From NCBI GenBank assembly GCA_027315165.1, contig DAHUYN010000015.1:1-41185 (forward strand): a stretch of 41,185 bases of DNA, in the 5' to 3' direction. The stretch's first letter is position 1; every line of letters starts with the position of its first letter. Shown piece after piece: positions 7,851 through 18,000 of this stretch. Source of the DNA: Thermoplasmata archaeon (GTDB lineage Archaea; Thermoplasmatota; Thermoplasmata; Lutacidiplasmatales; UBA184). A model generated the notes under the pieces. The model was not told where the DNA came from. It did not search any database and was given only the letters and a program-made list of their open reading frames with translations. A program made the translations under genes and the position numbers.

Positions 7851-8657
7851 TCAGGAGGGCGGGACGTTCCGCTCGAGCGCGAAGCCCAGGACCGTCGCGG
7901 CGAACTGCGCGGGCTGGGTCGCGTGCGCGAGGTGCCCGGCGCCGGGAAGGTCCCGCCGTCGGACGTTGGGCAGGTCCTTGGCGAGGTCGTCGGCGATCCG
8001 ATGGTAGGCCGGGCGCGAGAGCGCGCCGACGGTGAGCAGCACCGGGGGGTCGAACGCACGCAGCCGCTCTCGATCGAGGTCGAAGACCCCGGGCGAGGCG
8101 TACTCCGCCGCCCAGCGCCCGGCGTGCCGGACGAGCAGCGATCGCAGCGACGGGGACAACCGGTCCCACTCCGACGGGACGAGCGCGACGCGCTCGACGA
8201 ACGTGCGCGCCGCGCCCGCCTCGTCGCCGCGAGCGATCTGCGCGGCGACCTCCTCGGCCGCCGCCCGGATCCCGAGCGCCTCGGGGTCGTCCTCTCGAAG
8301 CCGGTCGAGGAGCGGCGGCTCGTGCAGGACGAGGCTGCGCACCAGCTCGGGCCGGCTCAGCCCGAGCTCGAGCGCGACCGTCGCGCCGAGGGAGTGGCCC
8401 ACGACATGCACCGGGAAGAGGTCGGTCGCCTCGAGGAGCGCCGCGAGGTCGGCGGCGTCGCGCGCGAGCGAGTAGTCGGCTCCGTCGGCCCCGCTCCGTC
8501 CGTGCCCGCGTCGGTCGTACCGAAGGACCGTGAGGGACGGCTCGAGGAGCGGGGTGAGCCGGTCGAACGTCGTGTGGTCGACCCAGGAGCCGTGGACGAG
8601 GACCGCCGGGTCCGCCCCGACGCCCGAGCGCTCGGCCCAGAGCGTCGTGCCGTTCAC
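7851..8657 (-). CDS. Alpha/beta-hydrolase fold enzyme
   Basis: A 268-residue alpha/beta hydrolase. It has the oxyanion HG motif (VLVHGSW near residue 26), the DRRGHGRS segment after strand 4, the nucleophile elbow VGHSLGA (Ser near 88) and the late catalytic His in GAGHLAHATQP near 245. The acid residue expected after strand 7 (TVGALSRPAYH) is not in its usual place. The family includes esterases, haloperoxidase-like enzymes and C-C hydrolases; the substrate is unknown. The GTG at 8657 is chosen because RVNGTTLWAERSG aligns with typical N-termini and a GAGGGG lies upstream. It is separated by 95 bases from the GNAT gene before it and may be co-transcribed. Confidence 0.82.
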   Translation of the reverse strand: MNGTTLWAERSGVGADPAVLVHGSWVDHTTFDRLTPLLEPSLTVLRYDRRGHGRSGADGADYSLARDAADLAALLEATDLFPVHVVGHSLGATVALELGLSRPELVRSLVLHEPPLLDRLREDDPEALGIRAAAEEVAAQIARGDEAGAARTFVERVALVPSEWDRLSPSLRSLLVRHAGRWAAEYASPGVFDLDRERLRAFDPPVLLTVGALSRPAYHRIADDLAKDLPNVRRRDLPGAGHLAHATQPAQFAATVLGFALERNVPPS

Positions 8658-8752
8658 GCGGACCCGGGACCCCTCCAACGCTCGTCGCCTCTCTCGTCGT
8701 GACAGGCGTTGTGGGACCAAAACCCCGTCGGGAGCGGCGCCGCCCGGCGGCG

Positions 8753-9730
8753 CTACGCCTCGTCGGGATAGGCGGGGATCGACGCGACGGCGTCGGGGTC
8801 GAGCCAGATGCCGCCGACGGCGGAGAGGTCGTCGACGAACCCGACCGAACGGTAGAGCCGTTCGGCCCCGTCGTTCCCCTCGGTGACGACGAGCCGCGGC
8901 CTCGCGGCGCCCGCGCGCCGAAGCGCGGCGAGGCTCTCGAGGAGGACCCGCCGGGCCAGGCCCTGGCGGCGGTGCTTCGGGTCGGTCACGACCTCGGCGA
9001 TGAGCGGCCCATGGAACTCGTTGACGAGCGTCGCCGCGGCGAGCCGCCCGGCCTCGACCTCGACCCCGAACGACGCGGAGGGACGCCACGTGCCGACGCC
9101 GCCGTAGAGCAGGTGGTCGACACTGCGACGCGCCTCCGCAACGGGGTCGATGTCGACGACGAACAGCGCCCGGTCGACCGCGTTGGTCCGGTACGCTCGC
9201 CCGAGAAGCCGCACGAGGGCCGGCGCATCGGCGGGCCCGAGAGGCCGCAGCGATCCCGGCGCGGCGGCCGGGTCGGTCCCGGGAAGCGGGACGTCGAGAG
9301 GGTAGACCAGGTCCTTTCGGAGCGTCCGTTCGAGGCCCCGCGACGCGAGCGCCTCCCGGACCCCGTCGGGGTAGGCGCGTTCGGCGGGGTCCCACACGCC
9401 GAGGATCGGTGCCTCCCTCGAGAGCGCCTCGAGGAACGTCCTCGCGACGGCGCGCGTCGCAAAGCCCTCGCCGAAGCACCAGCCGAGGCGCCGGGGGAGG
9501 GCGGGCCTCGTGTCCCACCAGGCGAGCGCCACGCCCTCGTCCTTCGGCCCGATCAGGAGCGCGCCCTCGAGCTCGCCGGTGCGCAGGAGCGCGGCCCGAC
9601 CGGCGTAGCTCTCCTCGAGCCAGACCCGCTCGGGCTCCGGCGCGGACCCGGCCGCCCGCGCGGCCTCCTCGAGGAGGCGGAGGCCCTCCGAGGGCGCGGA
9701 GGCCACGGCCACGAGCGAGGGCGCGGGCAT
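8753..9730 (-). CDS. GNAT-family N-acetyltransferase, two-domain
   Basis: A 325-residue protein. The C-terminal half (about residues 155-325) is a clear GNAT domain, with motif A as IAEVVTDPKHRRQGLARRVL, whose R-x2-G-x-A loop binds the acetyl-CoA pyrophosphate, and motif B ending in NDGAERLYRSVGF. The N-terminal half (GWCFGEGFATRAVARTFLEAL) resembles a degenerate second GNAT domain. The substrate is unknown. The ATG at 9730 overlaps the TGA of the upstream YdjM-like gene (TGATG), implying translational coupling. A longer frame upstream is Arg-rich and lies on top of the neighbouring gene, so it is not used. Confidence 0.82.
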   Translation of the reverse strand: MPAPSLVAVASAPSEGLRLLEEAARAAGSAPEPERVWLEESYAGRAALLRTGELEGALLIGPKDEGVALAWWDTRPALPRRLGWCFGEGFATRAVARTFLEALSREAPILGVWDPAERAYPDGVREALASRGLERTLRKDLVYPLDVPLPGTDPAAAPGSLRPLGPADAPALVRLLGRAYRTNAVDRALFVVDIDPVAEARRSVDHLLYGGVGTWRPSASFGVEVEAGRLAAATLVNEFHGPLIAEVVTDPKHRRQGLARRVLLESLAALRRAGAARPRLVVTEGNDGAERLYRSVGFVDDLSAVGGIWLDPDAVASIPAYPDEA

Positions 9731-10734
9731 CAGGGCGCGGTCCCGCGCGCGCGCGAGCGCTGCCAGGACGGGACGACCCAGCCCCTGTGGACCTGGGAGG
9801 TCCCGTCCGGGCCGAAGTCGACCCGCGTGCCGGCGGCGCGGCCGAAGGCGGTGAACTCGAGCGAGTACCACACGACGGACCAGCCCCCCGAGGCCTTCGG
9901 CGTGGCCTCGCCGAAGTGGTAGGTCTCGTCGAGGACCGACGTGGCCCGGCGCGCGAGCGGATAGGACCGCTCGAGGGCGTCGTTCGCGTCCTTGACCGGG
10001 CCCACGCGCGACGGGTCGGCGTCGACGGGGCCACCGGCCGACAGCGGACCGATCGTGACGCCGCGGCCGAGGACGAACCTGGCGAACGTCGTCGTCACGC
10101 GGCCCGCGGCGCGGACCTCCCGGAGCAGGAGCCAGGCGAACGGGTTCGAGGTCGGCACCGGCACCGTCCCCGGTCCCATCTCGCCGACGACGCGGTGGAT
10201 GAGGAAGCGGCCCGCGAGCCGGATCGCGAAGTAGGCGGCGAAGAACGCCATGAGCGCGTAGACCGTGTCGAGGTAGACCCAGAACGCGACGTGGTTCCGC
10301 TCGACGCCGAGCAGGAGGTAGAACGAGGCGACGCTGACCGCGAGCGTGAGGAAGTTCACGGCCCGGTCAGCATCGACCTCGAGCCGACGGTCGGAGAACG
10401 GCAGCAGCGGCGGGACGGAGAAGTGCGTGAACCCGTCCATCAGGATGTGGGCGATCCCGCCGGCCTCCATCACGGCGAAGTAGACGAGCGGCGACCCGGG
10501 GGCCAGCCTCGGCCCGACGAACGCGCCCGCCGTCGCGACGATCGTGACGCCGAGGAGCGAGTGGGTGATCCCGTGGTGCCGCAGGATCGGGAACCGCTTG
10601 GCGATCGGGAAGAAGAAGACATCGCCGTCGGGGAGGCCCCCCGCGATCGCGCCGGCGGCGAGGTACGACGGCTGGAACCCGACGAGACCGAACGAGACGA
10701 GGTAGGCGACGAGGACGTGCGTGAAGAGGTCCAC
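9730..10734 (-). CDS. YdjM-like membrane-bound putative metal-dependent hydrolase
   Basis: A 334-residue membrane protein starting at a GTG. The N-terminal two thirds match the LexA-binding inner-membrane hydrolase family (YdjM-like): DLFTHVLVAYLV at the start, GGLPDGDV near 34, RHHGITHSLLG near 53 and IAHILMDGFTHF near 95. These give the His/Asp clusters thought to bind metal on the membrane. About five hydrophobic helices run to residue 185. The C-terminal part (about 200-334) is soluble, with no recognised domain, and is longer than in bacterial YdjM, which is near 200 residues. The stop is 14 bases downstream of nothing but the coupled GNAT start, and the gene follows the aEF-1beta gene by 14 bases, consistent with one operon. 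Confidence 0.8.
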   Translation of the reverse strand: MDLFTHVLVAYLVSFGLVGFQPSYLAAGAIAGGLPDGDVFFFPIAKRFPILRHHGITHSLLGVTIVATAGAFVGPRLAPGSPLVYFAVMEAGGIAHILMDGFTHFSVPPLLPFSDRRLEVDADRAVNFLTLAVSVASFYLLLGVERNHVAFWVYLDTVYALMAFFAAYFAIRLAGRFLIHRVVGEMGPGTVPVPTSNPFAWLLLREVRAAGRVTTTFARFVLGRGVTIGPLSAGGPVDADPSRVGPVKDANDALERSYPLARRATSVLDETYHFGEATPKASGGWSVVWYSLEFTAFGRAAGTRVDFGPDGTSQVHRGWVVPSWQRSRARGTAP

Positions 10735-10748
10735 GGCCGTGGCGGGGC

Positions 10749-11015
10749 CTAGAGGAGACCCTCCTCCATCACTTCGACCGACTCGACCTGCGGCACGCGC
10801 GCGAGCGCCGCCTCGGTCGCGTCGAGGATCCCGCCCTGGTCGTTCATCACGACGGAGAGCAGGAGCGCCTTGAGCCCGTAGGCGATGTCCTTGGTCTGCA
10901 TCCCCCGCACGGTGACCCCGTCGGGGAGCGCCGCCCGGACCCCCTCGGCGACGCGCTTGAGGTCCGTCTCGACGCCCTTCGGCATCAGGCGGAACAGAAC
11001 GGCGACCTGGCCCAT
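10749..11015 (-). CDS. ef1b: Translation elongation factor aEF-1beta
   Basis: An 88-residue guanine-nucleotide exchange factor for EF-1alpha. The family pattern is complete: VAVLFRLMPKGVETDL at the start, then IAYGLKALLLSVVMNDQGG in the middle and VESVEVMEEGLL at the end, including the conserved DIAYGLKAL segment that contacts EF-1alpha. The length is standard for archaea (about 88-90 residues). It lies ten bases after the small zinc-ribbon gene, a pairing found widely in archaeal genomes. Confidence 0.96.
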   Translation of the reverse strand: MGQVAVLFRLMPKGVETDLKRVAEGVRAALPDGVTVRGMQTKDIAYGLKALLLSVVMNDQGGILDATEAALARVPQVESVEVMEEGLL

Positions 11016-11025
11016 GTGCGCCCCC

Positions 11026-11202
11026 TCAGGGCCCCGCGAAGCCGCACTTGGGGCAGACGAAGGCGACGCTCTGGTCGCGGCAGCGGGCGCACCGGCCGAG
11101 CGTCGTGTCGCCGCAGTCGGGACAGGCGAACGCTGTCGCGCCGCGGCCCGAGAGCGCCAGCCCGCAGCTCGTGCAACGACGATCCGAAACCGCTACCGCC
11201 AT
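11026..11202 (-). CDS. Small double zinc-ribbon protein (HVO_2753-like)
   Basis: A 58-residue protein with four CxxC knuckles: CTSC, CPDC, CARC and CPKC, enough for two zinc sites. It belongs to the small archaeal zinc-finger family typically encoded next to aEF-1beta and suggested to bind RNA. The ATG at 11202 gives the normal family length; a longer upstream frame would run into the gene before it. It lies 16 bases after the membrane-anchored protein gene, so it is probably part of the aglB operon. Confidence 0.9.
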   Translation of the reverse strand: MAVAVSDRRCTSCGLALSGRGATAFACPDCGDTTLGRCARCRDQSVAFVCPKCGFAGP

Positions 11203-11218
11203 CGATCCCCGGCGCGCG

Positions 11219-12073
11219 CTACTTGCTCGGGCGGCCGCGCCGGCGCGCGCCCACTCGAGTGCTCCATATAAAGATGACCCCGACAAGAGCCGCCCCGCCG
11301 GTGACGTACCAGAGCGTGTTGCTCGCCGGCGGCCCGGCGACGTAGAAGCTCGCGCTGTAGACCTCGCTGCCGCCCGAGAAGGTGACGAGGCCGTGCTCGA
11401 GCGCGAGCGACACCGAGAAGGTGTGCCAGCCCGGCGCGAGGTTCGAGGGGACGTAGGAGAAGGAGACCGGATAGGAGCTCGCGGCCGAGAGCCCGGGGAC
11501 CTTGACGGCGCCGACGGGGTTCCCGTCGAGCAGGACCGTGAGGTAGAACGGCGCGACGGCGGCCGTCGGGCCGACCACGAGGTTCGCGCTCAGGACGTAG
11601 GGCTGGACGATGTTCACCGAGTAGGAGAAGTTCTGCGAGACGTTCGTCGTTCCCAAAGAAGACGTGACGAGGACGTAGATCGTCACGAGCTGCGCCACGC
11701 GCGGTGCCTTGAGCGTGAGGTTCATCTCGCCGCCCGTGAGGACCCCCGTCGACGGGAGGATCGCCCCCTGGGCGAGCGTGATGTTGGGGCCGCTGAGCGA
11801 CGCCTTGTACGAATAGATCCCGATCTGGGTCCCGTTCGCGGCCAGGGCCGGTCCGCCCGTCGCGGTCACCCGGTAGGTCGAGTTGAGCCCCGTGCCGACC
11901 GAGGCGGCGCCCGTCACGGACCCGGTGAGCGGCGCCGAGGTCGGGGCCGCGACGACGTTCGGGGCCTGGAGGCACGCCGCGAGGAACACGAGCGCGAGCG
12001 CCGTGGCGGCGACGAGCGCGGTCGTCGCCGCGCGGGCGCGAAGGCGGCGCGGGGTCCGGACGGGGGGACGCAT
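11219..12073 (-). CDS. Secreted single-pass membrane-anchored protein next to aglB
   Basis: A 284-residue protein. A basic N-terminus (RRLRAR) is followed by a hydrophobic segment (about 17-34) ending in FLAACLQ, which could be a lipoprotein-type or ordinary signal site. The body is Ser/Thr/Val-rich and beta-like with several sequons (LNSTY, NGTQ, NITL, MNLTL, NVSQNFS). A C-terminal hydrophobic helix (LWYVTGGAALVGVIFIW, about 253-270) and a basic tail (RRRGRPSK) give a type I topology. The ATG follows the aglB stop by three bases, so translation is likely coupled. No catalytic motif is visible. The position suggests a surface or glycosylation-related role, but that is inference. Confidence 0.82.
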   Translation of the reverse strand: MRPPVRTPRRLRARAATTALVAATALALVFLAACLQAPNVVAAPTSAPLTGSVTGAASVGTGLNSTYRVTATGGPALAANGTQIGIYSYKASLSGPNITLAQGAILPSTGVLTGGEMNLTLKAPRVAQLVTIYVLVTSSLGTTNVSQNFSYSVNIVQPYVLSANLVVGPTAAVAPFYLTVLLDGNPVGAVKVPGLSAASSYPVSFSYVPSNLAPGWHTFSVSLALEHGLVTFSGGSEVYSASFYVAGPPASNTLWYVTGGAALVGVIFIWSTRVGARRRGRPSK

Positions 12074-12076
12074 CCT

Positions 12077-15000
12077 CTACCTCCGGCTCCAGCGCCGGGT
12101 CTTGAGGAGCCGGCGCGACACCAGGAACACGGCGACGCCGATCGCCGGCACGAAGGAGAGGAACGGAACGAGCCAGTCGGGGTAGGCCGGCGGCGAGGAG
12201 ACCGACGGACCCGTGACGACGATCGCGGTCGCGTTGAGGGAGAGCGAGACGGACGGGACCGGCAGCGTCGCCGAAGCGGTCGGCTGGGTGCCGTTCTCGA
12301 CCGAGGCGAGGACGTTCGCGGTCCCGGGCGGGATCGCGTGGCCGGTCGGCGCGGAGAGCTCGAGGACGTAGGACTGGTTGCTGTCGGGCTGGAGCGTCAC
12401 CGCGCCCGAGACGGCGCTGCGACCGGAGAGGATCGAGGTGCTCCAGCCGAGGCTCGAGAGCCGCGCGAGGTCGGAGACCGAGAGGCGCACCGCCTCGGGG
12501 ACCGTGCCGGTGTTCCGGACGTAGAAGTCGACGTCCGCCGTGTAGGGAGAGACCGTGCCGGTGAGGGTCGAGGGGCTTCCGATGGCGACCGCATACACGG
12601 GGGCGAGCGTGACGACCGGCTGCGGCGAGGCGAAGCCGGCGGGCTGGCCGTTCGACAGCGCGGCCTCGATCTGCACCGAGGGATGGGCGACGGTCGTCCC
12701 GGCGGGGACCGTGATCGTGACCTCGACGCTCGCCGAGCGGTTCGAGTACGCGGTGCCGAGCGAGACGTTCGCGGGCGCAAAGACGAACGACCAGGTCGAC
12801 GGGGTCCCGATGAAGTGGAGCTGCTCGGGGGCGTTGCCCGTGTCGGCGACGGCGAGCGCGAAGGTGGCGACGCCGCCGTTGCCGAGCGAGAACGTCGTCG
12901 GGGACTGGACGGTCACCGAGGCGGTCTGGATGACCTTGTAGGCGAGCGTGAGCGCCGTCGCCGCGTTCCCCGCGACGAGGGCCACGGTCGTCGTGGCGGT
13001 CGCGTTCGTCGCGATCCCGTACGGCGACGCCGGGGCCGAGGCGGAGACCTTGTACTCGCCGTAGGGAAGGGCGACCGCGAACGGCGAGAGGAACGGCACA
13101 TCCGGGAACGTCAGCGTGAGGCCGTTCGAGGCGGTCGCCGTGAGCGTCACGCTCCCCGTGACACCGCCGGCGGGCGGGGCGACGGTGACGAGGTCCGTCC
13201 ACGCCGGCGCCAGGAGGATCGCGACGGGCGCGCCGGGGGAGGCCGGGACCGAGACCTGGGTCAGGTTCGCGACGACGGGGCCCGCGGGACCGCCCTGGGC
13301 GTAGAGGTCGTAGGTCCCCGGGCTCAGCGTCACGTTGAACGTTCCGTTCGCGACGGCCACGATCGTCACGTTCTCCGACGGGAGCGGGCCGACGATCCGG
13401 AGCGTTCCCGGCACCGGGGTCGGATAGCCGGCGTAGACGAGGGAGCCGTGGAGCGCCGAGCGCACGGGCGTCGAGACGAGGGGCACCGAGCAGTAGGTCG
13501 TCGTGCCCGACGCGGCGCAGGTGTAGCCCGGCTCGACCTCGAACGTCTCGTAGGCCGGTCCCGTGACGGTCGAGACGAGCTGCGTCGTCAGCGTCGCGAA
13601 CCCGTAGGAGGCGTTACCGGGGAGGAGCGTCGACGCCTGGCCGGAGCGAACGCCGAGCGACAGCGAGAGCCCACCGGGCCCCGTGAGCGTCGCGGTGAAG
13701 TTCGCCGCGAGATAGCCGCCGGTCGGCCGCGTGAAGTTCGCGACGAGGCGGGTCGCCGCCGTCGTGAGGTCGACCGAGGGGGAGACGGCCCCGCTCGTCG
13801 ACAGCGTCACCGAGGCGATCGCGGCGTAGGAGCCGGTGGCTCCCGTCGCGGAGGCGTAGGCGAGGTAGGTCCCCGGCGCCGCGAGGAACCGGCCCGTGTA
13901 CGAGCTGCCCGAGAGCGAGAGGTTCTGGCCCGGCGAGCGGAGCTCGAGCGACACCGAGCTCGCGGTGAGCCCCGACGGCAGCCCGAGCGTCCCGGTCGCG
14001 CCGATCTGCCGGATCACCGAGATCGCGAGGCTCGTCGTCACGGCGCCGAGCGGGATCGTCGTGTTGAACGGGGCCGGGGGCAGCAGGAGACCCGAGCTCG
14101 GCGCCGGGCCCCAGCCGGTGATCCGGTAGTCCCCCGGCACGAGGGAGAGCGAGAACGTCGGGCCCCCGACGACGGTCGTCGACGAGGCGGTCGGGCTCTC
14201 GGCCGTGAAGTTGAGCGTGAGCGAGGTCCCCGAGGGGAGCCCCGAGACCGTGACGTTCACGCCGACGTGGCGCAGCGACAGCGGGAGGTCGAGGAGGCTC
14301 TGGAGCGTCGTCGGCGAGAGGCCACAGCTCGAGTAGGGCAGGTAGCCGATCGACGAGACGGAGACGCAGTAGGAGCTCCCGGAGGGGAGCGAGCTCGGGA
14401 CGACGAAGTCGACCGTTCCGTTCGCGTCGCTGAGGGTCGCCTCAAAGGCCCCCAACGGGGCGAGAGAGAGCCTCACGGCGGCGGCCTCGGCGGGGACGAT
14501 CCCGCCGACGGCCAACGGAGAGGCGAGCCCCACGCGGCTCTGGACGCGGAGGGCGGGACCGAGGGCCAGGTTGAGGGTCGTGTCGGAGCTCAGGGTGACG
14601 TTCGCCATCGCCGCGACGAGCGGTGTCGCCACCGTGGTGAGCCCCTGGACGGCGACGACGCTGTAGGTCCCGTGGGGCAGCTCGAGAAGGTAGCCCGAGG
14701 TCGCGTTCGCCGAGCTCACGACGAGGTCGCCGCGCGGGTCGTAGACGAACAGGTGCGTGGGCGCGTTGAGCGAGCCGGCCGTGCCGCCCGTGATCGCGCC
14801 CGAGAGCCGGGCCGCGGGCGAGACGAAGAGCGGCGGGAGCGTCACCGAGCGGGTCGGGGACGGCAGGTAGGCGGTCGAGAAGCCCGCCTCGAGCGTCGTG
14901 CCGACGAGGCCGAGGCCGTAGACGCTGTAGTTCGCGACCGGCAGCGTGGCGGTGACGAACCCGTTCGCGTCGGTGAAGAAGACCGAGCTGTTCGACGGCT

Positions 15001-18000
15001 GCGACGTCCCGGACGTCGGAGGGCCTCCGCCTCCTCCGCCGGGGGCCGTCCCGTTCCGTAGAGGCGCCATCGACTCGATCTGGGAGAACCGCACCGGGAA
15101 GCCGGCGACGGGGTTCCCGTTCGCGACGACCGCCATCGTCACGGTGAGGACCGGCGCGACGGTGAGATTCGCGTGCAGCTTCGAGCCCGGCGTCAGGATC
15201 GTGATCGCCGACGGCGGCGACGCCTGCGAGGCCCCCGGGACCGACGCGGCGATCGAGTAGTTGCCCGGGCCGAGGTTCGTCACCGAGTAGCCGCCCGAGA
15301 GGTTCGTCGACGACGTGCTCGCGATGCCGCCCGAGCTCGAGGAGACCGTCACGAGCGCCTGGGCGAGGCCCGTGCCGTTCTCCGTCCGGACGTAGCCGGT
15401 GACGACGGCCGCCGCGAGCCCGATGGTCCGATTCGTGAGACCGGAGCCGCCGGGGACCGCGTAGACCTGCGCCTCGGAGAAGTTGGACCCGCGATAGTTC
15501 ACCGAGAGGTTGTAGAGGCCCGGCGGAAGGTTCGAGAAGACGTAGGTGCCGCTCGCGTCCGTCGTGACCGTCCGGGCCGGCCCGCCAGCCCCCCAGAGCG
15601 TGAGGGTGGCGCCCGGGAGGGTCGCGTCGACGGTCGGCAGGTAGGTCGAGTTGTTCGCCGTGTTCCAGTAGACGAAGCCCTGGACCTTCTGAGGCGAGAG
15701 GACGACGGGGCGCACGAGCGTCGGCGCGCTCCCGCTGAGGCCGACGCTGTTGGGGACCTGGACGGGGATCGAGAGGAGCGTGTTGCCGCCCTGCTGCGTC
15801 AGTCCCTGGAAGGTGCCGGTCGTGACGTTGACCGTGTCGTTCCCGGGCGGCAGGACGACGGAGTAGGCCCCGTTCGCCGCCGTGAGGGTCGTCATGTGCG
15901 GCACGCCCCAGCCGTCAAAGACGGTGACGCGCGCGTTCGCGACCGGGGTCCCGTCGGGGAGGGTCACGGTCCCCGTCATCGGTTGGCCGGGGTAGTACTC
16001 GAGCATCGCCTCCCCGCCGCTGAAGTAGGCGTTCGAGCCCGTGTTCGCGGTCCCGTTCTGGAGCTTCTGCAGCGCGAGCGCGGTCGGCGTGTTCGTGGCG
16101 TAGTAGCAGTTCGGGTGGTTCGTCGGGTCGGAGTACGGACAGTAGTAGGAGGTCCGGTAGACGACCTGGAAGTGCTGCATCATCCAGCCCGGCTCGACGG
16201 GGCTGGACTGGAGCGAGCTCGTGAGGCCGGGGATCCCCGCCGAGGAGCCGATGTCCGTACCGTTGTAGCCGATGAAGGTACGGTAGATCATCGTGTTGTA
16301 GAACGCCGAGTTGTAGTTGATGTTGTACTGGACCGCCGTGACGCCCGCCGGCAGGTTGCCGACCGGGTAGGTGTTGCCGTCGGAGCCGAGGATGCTGAGC
16401 GTGTAGTAGGCCGTCGGCGCGCCTCCTGCACCGATCACGCGGTCGGTCAGGTCCGCCGGCGCGTAGAAGATCCCGGTGTTCGACCCGGAGAACGGGAAGA
16501 GGCGGCTGTCGACCATCGCGTAGCGGATCGTCCAGCCGGTGTAGGCCTGCACGTCGTCGTAGACCTGGACGAGCCGCGACTCGCTCAACGTGGTCGCGAG
16601 GAAGTAGGAGACGACGAGGTAGAGCGCGTTCGTCGTGTCGAGGTGGCTCGTGTCGACCGGGAGGTAGCGCTCGGGGTGCGCGATCACGGTCTGGACGTCC
16701 TGCGAGCGGTTGACCAAGAGCGACTGGAGCTCCGGCACGTTGACCCCGTCCGCGGCGAGCTGGGCGACGAGGCCGTTGGGCAGCGTCGGGTCCCCCGACT
16801 CCTTCGCCTCGGCCGCGAGGAGGTCCGTCGTCAGGACCCCGATCGCGAGGGTCTCGTTCTGCGCGAGCAAAAAGTTCCCGGCGGGGTCGATCCCGTTCTG
16901 GAAGTTGTCGGCGACGGTCGGATGCAGGCCCTGCGCGACGGCCTGGAACCCGTAGTCCCACCAACTGATGAACGCCGGACGTTGCGGCGCCGGCAGATTC
17001 TGGTCCTGGCCGGCCAGCCAGTTGTAGCCGGCTTCGTCGTACTGGGTCGGCGTGTCGAGCTGGGTCCCCGCGGCGCCCAGGTAGAACGAGGCGGCGTTCT
17101 GCGGGGAGGTCCTCAGCGCGGGCGGGAGCGTGTTGAAGATCTGCTGGTTGAACTGGCCCTTCGAGTTGTACGGGATCCCCGCGTCGACGGCGTACCAGAT
17201 GTTCGGGAGCACGACGATGACGACGAGGAGCATCACGAGGACGTGCCGGGCCTTGAACGCCCGTCGGAACGCCGTGAGCTTGCCGCGCCGGTCGGCGAGC
17301 TGGCCGACCGTCCGGCGGAGCTCGGGGTACGAGGCGACATCGACCAGGCGGAGCAGGGGCTCGGCGGCGAGGAGCGCGAAGCCGGCCGAGCCGATGTAGA
17401 AGAACTTCGCCGCGGAGATCGGGAGGTAGATCGACAGCACCCCGAAGACCAGGAACATCACGAGGACCCGGGGCACGCGCTGTCTCGCGATGCGGTAGAT
17501 CAAGAGCGCGAGGCCGACGAACGCGAGGAAGAACGTGACGACGCCGTAGCCGAGGATCAGCGCGTCGATCGACGGCGCCTGCGCTTCGGCGACGGTCGAG
17601 TAGACGAGCGTCTTGACGAAGTAGCCCTGCCCCGTCACGATGTTGACGAAGAAGGCGTGGTTGACGACGTCCAGGACCCCGATGGCGACCCCCGAGATCA
17701 CGGCGAGGATCGGGACGGAGATGACCCACGGCGTGTCGCGGAGGAAGACGAACGGGAGCAGGATGAGGAGGGCGCCGAAGAAGATCAACAGCGGGAGGTC
17801 GAACCAGCCGGTGAAGAGGCCCTGCGGCAGGTAGTAGGGGAAGGCGAGGGGGAAGCCGATGAGGCCGATGATCCAGAGGTTGACGTAGAGCCCGAACGAG
17901 TCGATGCGGCGGATCCGCTCGACGACGAGCTGGACGACCAGGAAGACGATCATCGCGGCGACGGCGAAGGTGTAGCCCTGCCAGGCCAGCGCGAGCGTGC